Shown one piece after another: positions 10,252 to 17,793 of a stretch of 64,000 bases of DNA (its first letter is position 1; each line of letters starts with the position of its first letter). A program made the translations under genes and the position numbers. The DNA lies in contig NZ_VDOR01000003.1 of NCBI RefSeq assembly GCF_007666205.1, forward strand, positions 312,442 to 376,441. Reading direction: 5' to 3'. The notes under the pieces were generated by a model that was not told the DNA's origin, did no database searches, and worked only from the letters and a program-made list of their open reading frames with translations. This DNA is from Kocuria palustris (GTDB taxonomy: Bacteria > Actinomycetota > Actinomycetes > Actinomycetales > Micrococcaceae).

Positions 10252-10680
10252 TCAGCCCTGCGGCACGTGCTGATCGTGCCCGGCCGAGCGCAGGCCCTCG
10301 CGGATCCGCTCTGCCGCCTGGTCCATGGCCGCCTGATCCGGATCGTGATCGGCATTGGCGAAGTCGAAGTCCTCGATCGAGGAGACGGGCCACACGTGGA
10401 CGTGGCAGTGCGGGACCTCGAAGCCCTGGATCATCTGGCCCACGCGCCGGGGGCGGAAGACCTCGCGCTGGGCCTGGCCGACGCGCTGCGAGACCAGCAT
10501 GAGATGCGAGGCCAGCTCGGGGTCGAGATCGAGCCAGTGATCGACCTCCTGGCGGGGCACGACGAGCGTGTGCCCGACGGACAGGGGGTCGGCCGAGAGG
10601 AAGGCGACGCACTGGTCGTCCTTCCACACGAAGCGCCCGGGGATCTCTCCGTCGATGATCCTGGTGAAGATGGTCGCCAC
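10252..10680 (-). CDS. HIT family protein
   Basis: 142 residues, standard for HIT (histidine triad) nucleotide hydrolases. The signature HCHVHVWP places the triad histidines at residues 91, 93 and 95, with the upstream LSVGHTLVVPRQEVDHWLDL segment typical of the HIT fold. The family cleaves AMP from adenosine phosphoramidates or dinucleoside polyphosphates. Position relative to the downstream metallo-hydrolase gene suggests co-transcription (52 bp gap, same strand). The start is supported by a Shine-Dalgarno-like AGGAGG in the upstream complement (ccTAGGAGGaccc). Confidence 0.9.
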   Translation of the reverse strand: MATIFTRIIDGEIPGRFVWKDDQCVAFLSADPLSVGHTLVVPRQEVDHWLDLDPELASHLMLVSQRVGQAQREVFRPRRVGQMIQGFEVPHCHVHVWPVSSIEDFDFANADHDPDQAAMDQAAERIREGLRSAGHDQHVPQG

Positions 10681-10732
10681 TGGGTCCTCCTAGGTGATGG
10701 TGTGCGGGGCGGAACGAGCCGGGCCGGTCGGC

Positions 10733-11407
10733 TCAGGCCTCGACCCGGGTGCCCGGGTCCAGGTGGATGTACTCGGTGCCGTACTTGGCCGCGAAGGCGG
10801 TGACCTGCTTCTCCACGATGCCGAATCCGTTGTCCGAGAGCAGCGCGTCGTGGATGGGGTAGGCCTTCTCGGCCCGCAGGGCGACGAGGAAGTCGATGAC
10901 CTCCGCCATCTTGGACCACGGGGCGTGCAGGGGCACGAGCACCGTGGACGGGGTGATGCCGTGCGGGATCACGAGCGAGTCGCCGGGGTGGTAGACCGTC
11001 TCCTCGATGAGGTAGCCCACGTTGTCGACCGTCCGGATCAGGGGGTGGATCAGCGCGTGCTGCCCGCCGAAGGTCCGCACGCGCACGCCGGAGAGATCGA
11101 GCTCGGTCTCGGCGTCGACGTCGTGGATGCGGGCCTGCCCCCGCGAGTCCGCGGCCTCCTCGCCGAGCTGGCCGCGCAGGTCGGCGGCCACCGATCCCGG
11201 CGCCCAGACCTGGAGGTCGCGGCGATCGCGCAGCTGCGCGGGGACCCGCTGCGGATCGAGGTGGTCCGGATGGGTGTGGGTGATGAGCAGGTGATCGGCG
11301 CCTGCCATGGCCTCCTCGACCTCGGAGAAGGTCCCCGGATCGATGACCAGCACGGTGCCGTCGATCTCGAGGCGGACGCAGGAATGGGTGTACTTGGTCA
11401 GCTTCAC
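10733..11407 (-). CDS. Metallo-beta-lactamase-fold metal-dependent hydrolase
   Basis: 224 residues from a GTG start preceded by GGAG about 6 nt upstream. It carries the metal-binding HxHxDH motif as THTHPDHLD (H44, H46, D48, H49). Further metal-ligand candidates are in GGQHALIH, HPGDSLV and YPIHDAL. The short single-domain layout matches the UPF0173/UlaG-like branch of MBL-fold hydrolases, many of which act on phosphoesters or lactones. No specific substrate can be assigned. A candidate -10 (TAGGCT, complement of 11492-11497) lies about 85 bp upstream, divergent from the Fur-family gene. Confidence 0.8.
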   Translation of the reverse strand: MKLTKYTHSCVRLEIDGTVLVIDPGTFSEVEEAMAGADHLLITHTHPDHLDPQRVPAQLRDRRDLQVWAPGSVAADLRGQLGEEAADSRGQARIHDVDAETELDLSGVRVRTFGGQHALIHPLIRTVDNVGYLIEETVYHPGDSLVIPHGITPSTVLVPLHAPWSKMAEVIDFLVALRAEKAYPIHDALLSDNGFGIVEKQVTAFAAKYGTEYIHLDPGTRVEA

Positions 11408-11578
11408 GATGCGCTCCTGACGGGTGCCTGCACCGGCGGTCCGGCCGCGCGGCGGCGCGGCGCTGCCGGTGCTCGGCTCCCAGCCTACTGATCTCGCCCG
11501 TCCGCGCATCGGCCCGGGTAGCATGGCAGGGCCCCTGCCCGTGCCTCCGAGGCCGGGCGCGATCGTCGAGGAGGCCCC

Positions 11579-12049
11579 GTGAGCACGCAGTCCGCCCCGC
11601 AGCCGCAGGCCGCCGTGCGCGTGACGCGACAGCGGCGCGCCGTGCAGGCGGCCATGTCCGTGCAGGCCGACTTCATCTCGACGCAGGACCTCCATGCCGC
11701 CCTGCGCGAGCGCGGCGAGTCGGTGTCCCTGGCCACGACCTACCGGATCCTGCAGTCCATGGCCGAGACCGGGGAGGTCGACGTCCTGCGCAGCGAGGAC
11801 GGCGAGTCCATCTACCGGCAGTGCGCCGCCGAGCACCACCACCACCACCTGGTCTGCCGGCGATGCGGTGCGACCGTCGAGCTGCAGGCCCCCGAGATCG
11901 AGCGCTGGACCGCCCGGACCGCCGAGGACCACGGGTTCACGCAGGTGGATCACACGATCGAGATCGTCGGGCTGTGCGCGCGGTGCTCGGCCGGCGCTCA
12001 CGACGACGGCACGGCCGGGGCCCCCGAGGACGGAGCCGATCCCGCATGA
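11579..12049 (+). CDS. zur: Fur-family metalloregulator, probably Zur
   Basis: 156 residues from a GTG start with GAGGAGG upstream. A winged helix spans about residues 15-70 (ISTQDLHAALRERGESVSLATTYRILQSM). HHHHHLVCRRCG supplies sensory histidines, and the structural zinc site is C93/C96 and C133/C136 (LCARC). Fur, Zur and PerR cannot be separated by motif alone. The neighbouring znuACB operon with a Zur-type operator argues for the zinc sensor. As Zn-Zur it would repress zinc uptake. The stop overlaps the next ATG (ATGA). A TAGCAT at 11519-11524 may be its -10. Confidence 0.8.
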   Translation: MSTQSAPQPQAAVRVTRQRRAVQAAMSVQADFISTQDLHAALRERGESVSLATTYRILQSMAETGEVDVLRSEDGESIYRQCAAEHHHHHLVCRRCGATVELQAPEIERWTARTAEDHGFTQVDHTIEIVGLCARCSAGAHDDGTAGAPEDGADPA

Positions 12050-13041
12050 GCCCCACCGCGACGGGCCCGCTGCAGCAGGAGCCCCTGATCCTCCTCGTGG
12101 CCCATCCGCGCGGCCGGGGCGCCGCCTCGGCCGACGCGGTGCGGCGGACCGCCGCGATGCTGCGCGCCGGGGGCTTCGGCACCGAGCTCGTGGAGACCAG
12201 CCGGGACGCAGGCGGCCCCTCCGCAGGGGTTCCGTGGGGCGCCTCGCTGCACCGCAGGCTCGCCCGGGCGGAGGAGGAGGCCCGGCCCCCGGCCGCCGTG
12301 GTCGCCGTCGGCGGCGACGGCATGGCCCACACGGTCCTCAACGTGCTCATGGAGCGCCGCGCCCTGGGCGGGGCCCCGATCCCGTTCGGGCTGGTCCCGG
12401 CCGGCACCGGCAACGACCTCGCCCGGCACATGCGCCTGCCGGAGGACGACCCGGAGATGGCCGCGGGCCGCGTGCTGCGCCGCCTGGATGAGGGGCCGCG
12501 GGCGATGGACCTGGGCCGCATCGAGCTCGCCGACGGCACGCGCCGCTGGTTCGGGACCGCCGCCTGCTGCGGGATCGACGCGGCGGTCAACGAGCTGGCC
12601 AACTCCTGGTCCTGGCCCCGCGGGGGCGCCAAGTACCTGGCCGCCCTGCCGTTCGAGGTCCTGCGCTTCCGGCAGCCGTTCATGGGCCTGGCGATCGACG
12701 AGCCCGGCGGGCGCACGCACCTGAGCGGGCGGCGGACCCTCATGCTGACCGTGGCCAGCACGTCGTCGATCGGCGGCGGGCTGCGGATCGTGCCCGGTGC
12801 GGATCCCTTCGACGGCCGCCTCGAGGTCTTCCGGGTCCGGGCCCTGTCCCGCGGGCGCATCCTCCGGCTCTTCCCCCGGCTGATGCGCGGGACCCACACG
12901 GACCTGCGCGAGGTCGAGATCATCCCGGCGCTGACGGCCGAGATCGATGCCGAGACGCGCGTCTACGCCGACGGCGAGCGCGTGGGCTCGGGCCCGGCGG
13001 TCATCTCGGTCGCCGCCGCGGCGCTGCCGGTCCTGCTCTGA
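12046..13041 (+). CDS. Diacylglycerol/lipid kinase family protein
   Basis: 331 residues beginning at the ATG that overlaps the regulator stop by 4 bp, so the two are translationally coupled. Kinase motifs are VAVGGDGMAHTVLN (GGDG) and LVPAGTGNDLARHM (PxGTGND), typical of the DAGK/YegS/sphingosine-kinase catalytic domain. The C-terminal beta-sandwich includes TAACCGIDAAVNE and ends with YADGERVGSG. The family transfers ATP phosphate to diacylglycerol or related lipids at the membrane. The 3' end overlaps the convergent znuB gene by 79 bp. Coupling to a Fur-type regulator is curious and unexplained. Confidence 0.85.
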   Translation: MSPTATGPLQQEPLILLVAHPRGRGAASADAVRRTAAMLRAGGFGTELVETSRDAGGPSAGVPWGASLHRRLARAEEEARPPAAVVAVGGDGMAHTVLNVLMERRALGGAPIPFGLVPAGTGNDLARHMRLPEDDPEMAAGRVLRRLDEGPRAMDLGRIELADGTRRWFGTAACCGIDAAVNELANSWSWPRGGAKYLAALPFEVLRFRQPFMGLAIDEPGGRTHLSGRRTLMLTVASTSSIGGGLRIVPGADPFDGRLEVFRVRALSRGRILRLFPRLMRGTHTDLREVEIIPALTAEIDAETRVYADGERVGSGPAVISVAAAALPVLL

Positions 13042-13931
13042 CCCGTTCCGCTCCCCTGCGCGTCGGCGCGCGCGGAGCCGGCCGCGCGCCTGCGGCCGAT
13101 CAGCGCGGCGATGCCCCAGATCAGGAACGAGATCGTGGTGACGTAGGGGCTGATGGGCAGGGATCCGCCCAGGGCGAGCAGCGTGCCGCCCACCATGGAG
13201 AGCTCCGCGAAGAGCACCGACAGCGCGACGATCCGCCCCGGCGAGGCCGTCAGGCTCATGGCCGCCGCAGCCGGGGTGACCACCAGGGCCAGCACGAGCA
13301 GCGCGCCGATGATCTGCACCGACAGCGCCACGGCCACGCCCAGCAGGAGCATGAACACGATCGACAGCCCGCGCAGCGGCACCCCGCGCGCCTGGGCCAC
13401 CGCCGGGTCGAGGCTCGCGAAGCTCAGCGGCCGCCAGATCACCAGCAGCCCGGCGATCACCACGACGGAGAGCACGGCCAGCGCCGCGAGCTGGACCTCG
13501 GAGACCGAGACGATCTGACCGGTCAGCAGCGCGAACTGATTGGCGCTGCGGCCCTGGTAGAGCGACAGCGCCAGGATCCCCACGCCCAGCCCGAAGGGCA
13601 TGAGCACGCCCACCACCGAGTTGGCCCCGCGGGAGCGGGCCCCCAGCACCCCGATCAGCAGGGCGGCGACCACCGAGCCGATCAGCGACCCGGTCACGAT
13701 CGAGGTCCCCGCCAGGAGCGCGATGGCCCCGCCGGCGAAGGACAGCTCCGCGATGCCGTGGACGGAGAAGGGCATGTCGCGCATCACTACGAAGGTGCCG
13801 ATGATCCCTCCGACGAGCCCCACCAGGGCTCCGGCCCACAGCGAGTTCTGCAGCAGCACGAGCACCTCCGCGTAGCGGTCGAAGACGAAGACCTGCTCCA
13901 GCAGGCCCGACAGCGTGAGATCCCCCCTCAT
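12963..13931 (-). CDS. znuB: Zinc ABC transporter permease
   Basis: 322 residues with about eight hydrophobic helices (for example ALVGLVGGIIGTFVVMRD, ALAVLSVVVIAGLLVI, GLSIVFMLLLGVAVALSV, IIGALLVLALVVTPAAAA). This is the ABC-3 permease fold used by zinc and manganese importers. FVVMRDMPFSVHGIAELSFAG is the conserved region of this family. The tail after residue about 280 is low-complexity and hydrophilic. It is the last gene of znuA-znuC-znuB, starting inside the end of znuC (ATGA-type overlap). Its 3' end is antisense to the lipid-kinase gene over 79 bp. Confidence 0.9.
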   Translation of the reverse strand: MRGDLTLSGLLEQVFVFDRYAEVLVLLQNSLWAGALVGLVGGIIGTFVVMRDMPFSVHGIAELSFAGGAIALLAGTSIVTGSLIGSVVAALLIGVLGARSRGANSVVGVLMPFGLGVGILALSLYQGRSANQFALLTGQIVSVSEVQLAALAVLSVVVIAGLLVIWRPLSFASLDPAVAQARGVPLRGLSIVFMLLLGVAVALSVQIIGALLVLALVVTPAAAAMSLTASPGRIVALSVLFAELSMVGGTLLALGGSLPISPYVTTISFLIWGIAALIGRRRAAGSARADAQGSGTGQSRTGSAAAATEMTAGPEPTRSPSA

Positions 13932-14806
13932 CGCGGGCTCCTCTCCGCGGGGGCCTCGGCCCCCGGTGCCATGTAGGGATCGGAGGCGTGGCCGATCACG
14001 GGCTCCACGACGTCCTCGACGTGGTGGGCGTCCTCGCGCTGGGCGCCGGCGACGATCACGCGCCCTCCGGCGCGCACGACCTCGACGGGCGATCCGTAGA
14101 GCTCGCTGAGCACCTCGGAGCGCAGGACCTCCTGCGGCGCGCCGATGCGGAAGGCGCCGTTGGCCAGGTAGAGGACCCGGTCGACGTCGTCGATGATCGG
14201 GTTGACGTCATGGGTCACGAACAGCGTCGCCGCACCGGTGCGGCGGGACTGCTCGGCCACGAGGGAGGCGACCTCGGACTGGCGGGTCAGGTCCAGCGAC
14301 AGCAGCGCCTCGTCGAAGAGCAGCAGCCGCGGATCGGTGATCAGGGCCTGGGCGATGCGCAGCCGCTGCTGCTCGCCGCCGGACAGCGAGCCGACCGGTG
14401 CATCGGCATAGCCCAGGGCGCCCACGCGCTCCAGGGACTGCTCGATCCGCCGCCGGGCTTCCCGCCGGCCGCTCAGACGCAGGCCCCAGCGGTGCCCGTC
14501 CAGGCCCAGGCCCACCAGGTCGCGGGCCCGCATGGGCGCCTCGGCGGGGAAGGCGCGCTGCTGCGGGACGTAGCCGATCTCGGTCGAGCCCCGGCGCGGG
14601 GCATGCCCGAGCACATGCACCGAGCCCTCGCTCAGCGGCAGCAGGCCGAGCAGGACGCGCAGCATCGAGGTCTTGCCGGTGCCGTTGCCGCCCAGCACGG
14701 CGATGTACTCCCCCGGGCGCACCTGCAGGTCCAGTCCGGACCACAGGGTCCGCCGGCCGAAGGTCAGCCCCGCTGCCCGGAAGTCGACGACGGGCTCCTC
14801 GCTCAT
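13928..14806 (-). CDS. znuC: Zinc ABC transporter ATP-binding protein
   Basis: 292 residues from the ATG at 14806, which overlaps the znuA stop and has GGAGG 7 nt upstream. Walker A is GGNGTGKTS (39-47), signature LSGGEQQRLRIAQAL, Walker B LLLFDEA followed by LLSLD, and H-loop VTHDV. In Walker B the usual DEP is DEA, a mild departure; the catalytic Glu is present. The last ~45 residues form a His/Asp/Glu-containing extension (EDAHHVEDVVEPVIGHASD), perhaps metal-binding. It drives zinc import with ZnuB and ZnuA. Confidence 0.92.
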   Translation of the reverse strand: MSEEPVVDFRAAGLTFGRRTLWSGLDLQVRPGEYIAVLGGNGTGKTSMLRVLLGLLPLSEGSVHVLGHAPRRGSTEIGYVPQQRAFPAEAPMRARDLVGLGLDGHRWGLRLSGRREARRRIEQSLERVGALGYADAPVGSLSGGEQQRLRIAQALITDPRLLLFDEALLSLDLTRQSEVASLVAEQSRRTGAATLFVTHDVNPIIDDVDRVLYLANGAFRIGAPQEVLRSEVLSELYGSPVEVVRAGGRVIVAGAQREDAHHVEDVVEPVIGHASDPYMAPGAEAPAERSPR

Positions 14807-15933
14807 CGCAGGTCCTCCAGGGTCTCGACGTTCGAGGCCATCCACTGCAGGTAGCTCTGCCCCTCGGGGACGGTCTCGGTGAAGGACGCGACGTCCACGC
14901 CCTCCTCCTCCGCGGTCGAGCGCAGCTGCTCGGTCTGGCCGCTGGCGGTGTGCTCGTTGAAGGCCAGGAGATCGATCCGGTCCTCGGAGACGAGCTGCGA
15001 GACCTCCAGGTAGAGCTGCGGCGGGACGTCGGTGCCGCTCTCGATCGCTGCCGTGAACTCCTCGGGGGTCGCATCCTCCAGCCCGGCCTCCTCCAGCAGG
15101 TACCCGGCCACGGGCTCGGTGGCCAGGAAGTCGCCCTCGAGCTCGAGCCGCCCGGCCCGCTCGTGCAGGTCGTGCAGCTTGCCGGCCAGCTCGTGGGCCC
15201 GGTCCTCGTAGTCCGCGGAGTGCTCCGGGTCCTGCTCGGCGAGCTCGTGACCCACCGCATCGGCCACCGCCTCCATGGACGGCAGGTCGTACCAGACGTG
15301 CTCGTTGAACCCGCCGTGGTCATGGCCCTCGTGCCCGTGGGACCCGTGGCCATGGCCGGCGTGGTCATGGCCTCCGTGGTCGTCGCCCTCGTGCTGCGCG
15401 CCGTCGTCGTGGCCCTCGTGGGCGTGCGCGTGCTCGGGGCTGTCGTGCGAGTGTCCGCCGGCCGCGCCCTCGCCGTCCTGGAGACCGGAGGTCTCGACCG
15501 CGTCCACGACGGGCACCGCCGAGCCGGCCAGCAGGTCGTCCATGAAGCCGTCGTAGCCGCCGCCGTTGACGATCACGAGATCCGCGTCCTCGACCGTCAG
15601 GCGGTCCTGGGGCGTGGCCTCGTAGGAATGGGGGTCCTGGGCCGCGGAGTCGATCACGGGAGTGACCTCGACCTCGGGGCCGGCGACCTCGCGGGCGATC
15701 TCGGCGTAGACCGAGGTCGAGGTCACGACCTGCAGCTTCTCGTCGTCCCCGCCGGAACCGCCGGCGGGCGCGGAGCAGCCGGCCAGCGCCAGGAGCCCGG
15801 CCCCGGCCGCTGCGGCCGTCGTGAGTCGCCGTGGCGCACGGCCCGGTCCGCGACGACGGGAGGGGCCGACGCAGCGGCCATCATGGGCCGCGGCGGAGAG
15901 GCAGGCGCGGGCGACGTCCTGTGCAGAGCGCAT
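14803..15933 (-). CDS. znuA: Zinc-binding lipoprotein
   Basis: 376 residues. A basic N-terminus and the lipobox LLALAGC mark a membrane-anchored lipoprotein; the pre-lipobox segment is unusually long (about 50 residues), so an undetected shorter start is possible. The cluster A-I solute-binding fold shows ligand regions DPHSYEATPQD, NEHVWYDLPSM and AFNEHTASGQT. Between them is a His/Asp/Gly-rich loop (about residues 160-205, repeated HGHEGHDHGG units), the hallmark of zinc rather than manganese binding proteins. It captures Zn(II) outside the membrane for ZnuCB. A Zur box lies 66-80 bp upstream. Confidence 0.93.
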   Translation of the reverse strand: MRSAQDVARACLSAAAHDGRCVGPSRRRGPGRAPRRLTTAAAAGAGLLALAGCSAPAGGSGGDDEKLQVVTSTSVYAEIAREVAGPEVEVTPVIDSAAQDPHSYEATPQDRLTVEDADLVIVNGGGYDGFMDDLLAGSAVPVVDAVETSGLQDGEGAAGGHSHDSPEHAHAHEGHDDGAQHEGDDHGGHDHAGHGHGSHGHEGHDHGGFNEHVWYDLPSMEAVADAVGHELAEQDPEHSADYEDRAHELAGKLHDLHERAGRLELEGDFLATEPVAGYLLEEAGLEDATPEEFTAAIESGTDVPPQLYLEVSQLVSEDRIDLLAFNEHTASGQTEQLRSTAEEEGVDVASFTETVPEGQSYLQWMASNVETLEDLR

Positions 15934-15998
15934 GGCGGGATCCGATCTAAGCGGCCGAGGCGGCCGCGGGTCTCATCAACCGACCGCGGGGGTCTTGT

Positions 15999-16013
15999 TG
16001 ATAATGATTTTCA
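15999..16013 (-). promoter_or_regulatory. Zur box upstream of znuACB
   Basis: TGATAATGATTTTCA is a near-perfect dyad (TGAtAATnATTtTCA) matching the known actinobacterial Zur operator pattern. It stands out in AT content from its GC-rich surroundings. It lies 66 bp before the znuA ATG, downstream of convergent-free guaB1 DNA. Binding by the regulator at 11579-12049 is inferred. Confidence 0.85.
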
Positions 16014-16062
16014 TGAGCAGGGGAGACCCTAGCAGACCGGCGCTCCGTCGACGGCCCGCGCG

Positions 16063-17544
16063 TCAGCTCCAGCTCTCGGAGCGCGCCTGCCCCTCCTCGT
16101 AGCCCGAGCGGCTCTGGATGCCGAGCACTGCCCGATCGGCGAACTGCCGCAGGTCGGAGGCCCCTGCGTAGGTCATGGAGCTGCGCACGCCGGCGGTGAT
16201 GTGATCGACGAGATCCTCGACGCCGGGGCGGCGCGGATCCAGGTACATCTTGGAGCTGGAGATGCCCTCCTCGAACAGGGCGCGGCGCGAGCGCTCGAAG
16301 GCCTCGAGGCCCTCCGTGCGATGCAGCACGGCGCGCGTCGAGGCCATGCCGAAGCTCTCCTTGTAGAGGCGCCCGTCGGCTGCCCGGTTCAGCTCCCCGG
16401 GGCCCTCGTACGTGCCGGCGAACCACGACCCGACCATGACCTGACCGGCCCCGGCGGCCAGCGCCAGGGCGGCGTCGCGCGGGTGCTTGACGCCGCCGTC
16501 GGCCCACACGTGTCCGCCCAGATCAGCCGCCGCTTCGGCGCATTCGAGCACGGCGGACAGCTGCGGGCGGCCCACGGCGGTCATCATCCGGGTGGTGCAC
16601 ATGGCCCCGGGGCCCACGCCGACCTTGACGATGTCCGCCCCGGCGCCGAGCAGGTCCCGGACGCCGTCGGCCGTCACCACGTTGCCGGCCACGATGGGGT
16701 GCGACGGCGCCGCGGCGCGCACCGCGGCGAGGGCCTGCATCATCTTCCGCTGGTGGCCGTGGGCGGTGTCGACCACGAGCACGTCGACCCCCGCCTCGAT
16801 CAGGGCCCCGGCCCGGGCCTCGACGTCCCCGTTGATCCCGATCGCCGCCGCGACCTTCAGCCTGCCGCCGGCGTCGAGGTTGGGCTCGTAGATGGTCGAG
16901 CGCACCGCGGCCTGGCGGGTGATGACGCCCAGCGCGGTCCCGTCGTCGGAGACGACCGGGGCGACCTCGCTGCGGGCCTCGCTCAGCCGGGCGCTGACCG
17001 CGGCCATCACGGGCACGAGCGCCGACGGCGCGGCGGACTCGTCGTCCCCCGCGAGATCCCTCGCGGGGACCGCGGGCAGATCCGTGCGCATCACCGAGCG
17101 CAGCGGGGTGAACCGGTCCACCTCGCGGCAGTCGGGCTCCTGGACGAGGCCCAGGAGCTGTCCGGGGCCGTCGACGACCAGGACGCTGCCGTGCGCGTAC
17201 TCGTGCATGCGCGCTCGGGCGTCGTGCACCGAGTCCTCGGCGCGCATGGTCCGCGCGGAGAGGAAGCGCTGCGGACGCTGCTTGACCCATGCCGTCTCCC
17301 GGGCGATGACCTCGAGCGGCAGGTCCTGCGGGAGCACGCCGAGTCCGCCCCTGCGGGCCATGGTCTCGACCATGCGCTTGCCCGTCACGGCGGTCATGTT
17401 GGCCGCCACGAGGGGGATGGTGGAGCCGGTGGGATCCGAGACGCCCAGATCGACGTCGAAGCGCGAGGTGATCCGCGAGGAGGACGGGATCAGGAACGCG
17501 TCGTCGTAGGTGAGGTCGGTGACGGGGGTGTTGAGGAATCGCAC
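16063..17544 (-). CDS. guaB1: GuaB1 family IMP dehydrogenase-related protein (probable GMP reductase)
   Basis: 493 residues from a GTG start, 6 nt downstream of TAGACT, so it is probably leaderless. The IMPDH/GMPR barrel starts LTYDDAFLIP and carries the catalytic cysteine loop GVGPGAMCTTRMMTAVGRPQ and the phosphate-binding ADGGVKHPRD. Two CBS repeats are inserted at about residues 90-225. The wording matches the actinobacterial GuaB1 group, which in mycobacteria has been shown to act as a GMP reductase (GMP to IMP) rather than as IMP dehydrogenase. It probably works in purine salvage in the cytoplasm. Confidence 0.88.
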   Translation of the reverse strand: MRFLNTPVTDLTYDDAFLIPSSSRITSRFDVDLGVSDPTGSTIPLVAANMTAVTGKRMVETMARRGGLGVLPQDLPLEVIARETAWVKQRPQRFLSARTMRAEDSVHDARARMHEYAHGSVLVVDGPGQLLGLVQEPDCREVDRFTPLRSVMRTDLPAVPARDLAGDDESAAPSALVPVMAAVSARLSEARSEVAPVVSDDGTALGVITRQAAVRSTIYEPNLDAGGRLKVAAAIGINGDVEARAGALIEAGVDVLVVDTAHGHQRKMMQALAAVRAAAPSHPIVAGNVVTADGVRDLLGAGADIVKVGVGPGAMCTTRMMTAVGRPQLSAVLECAEAAADLGGHVWADGGVKHPRDAALALAAGAGQVMVGSWFAGTYEGPGELNRAADGRLYKESFGMASTRAVLHRTEGLEAFERSRRALFEEGISSSKMYLDPRRPGVEDLVDHITAGVRSSMTYAGASDLRQFADRAVLGIQSRSGYEEGQARSESWS

Positions 17545-17550
17545 GGGCCG

Positions 17551-17556
17551 AGTCTA
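17551..17556 (-). promoter_or_regulatory. Leaderless -10 for guaB1
   Basis: TAGACT on the minus strand, 6 nt before the GTG start at 17544. There is no Shine-Dalgarno in between. It is back-to-back with the kgd promoter. Confidence 0.5.
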
Positions 17557-17617
17557 GGCCCGGGTGCGCGGGCGGCCGCACGGCTCGAACCTGCTGGCCC
17601 TGGCCGACTCGCCCCAC

Positions 17618-17793
17618 TAGACTCCGAATGCATATGAGCGCACCCGGGCGCAGCGCTTCCGGCCCGTCCCGGAGCGAGCCGGGACGGGCGGCTCGACGAC
17701 GAGCCGCCGGCCGGAGCGGGGCCCCGCGTGCCGCTCTCCTGCGCCGCCGACGGCGGTCGCAGGACACTTGACGACAGAATGAGGCGTAGGCAC
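17618..17793 (+). promoter_or_regulatory. kgd promoter and structured 5' leader
   Basis: A -10-like TAGACT (17618-17623) would start a leader of about 160 nt. The leader contains three GC-rich hairpins: 17663-17688 (10-bp perfect stem CCCGTCCCGG), 17687-17708 (9-bp perfect stem GGCGGCTCG) and 17737-17764 (7 + 5 bp stem). The first two share two bases. The Shine-Dalgarno GAGG (17781-17784) is unpaired in this reading. Confidence 0.4.

Noticed and set aside
17728..17793. Upstream in-frame start (17728) for kgd
   Set aside because: It would add residues encoded by the third leader hairpin and has no conserved N-terminal sequence. The GTG at 17794 has a Shine-Dalgarno and gives the family's usual start.
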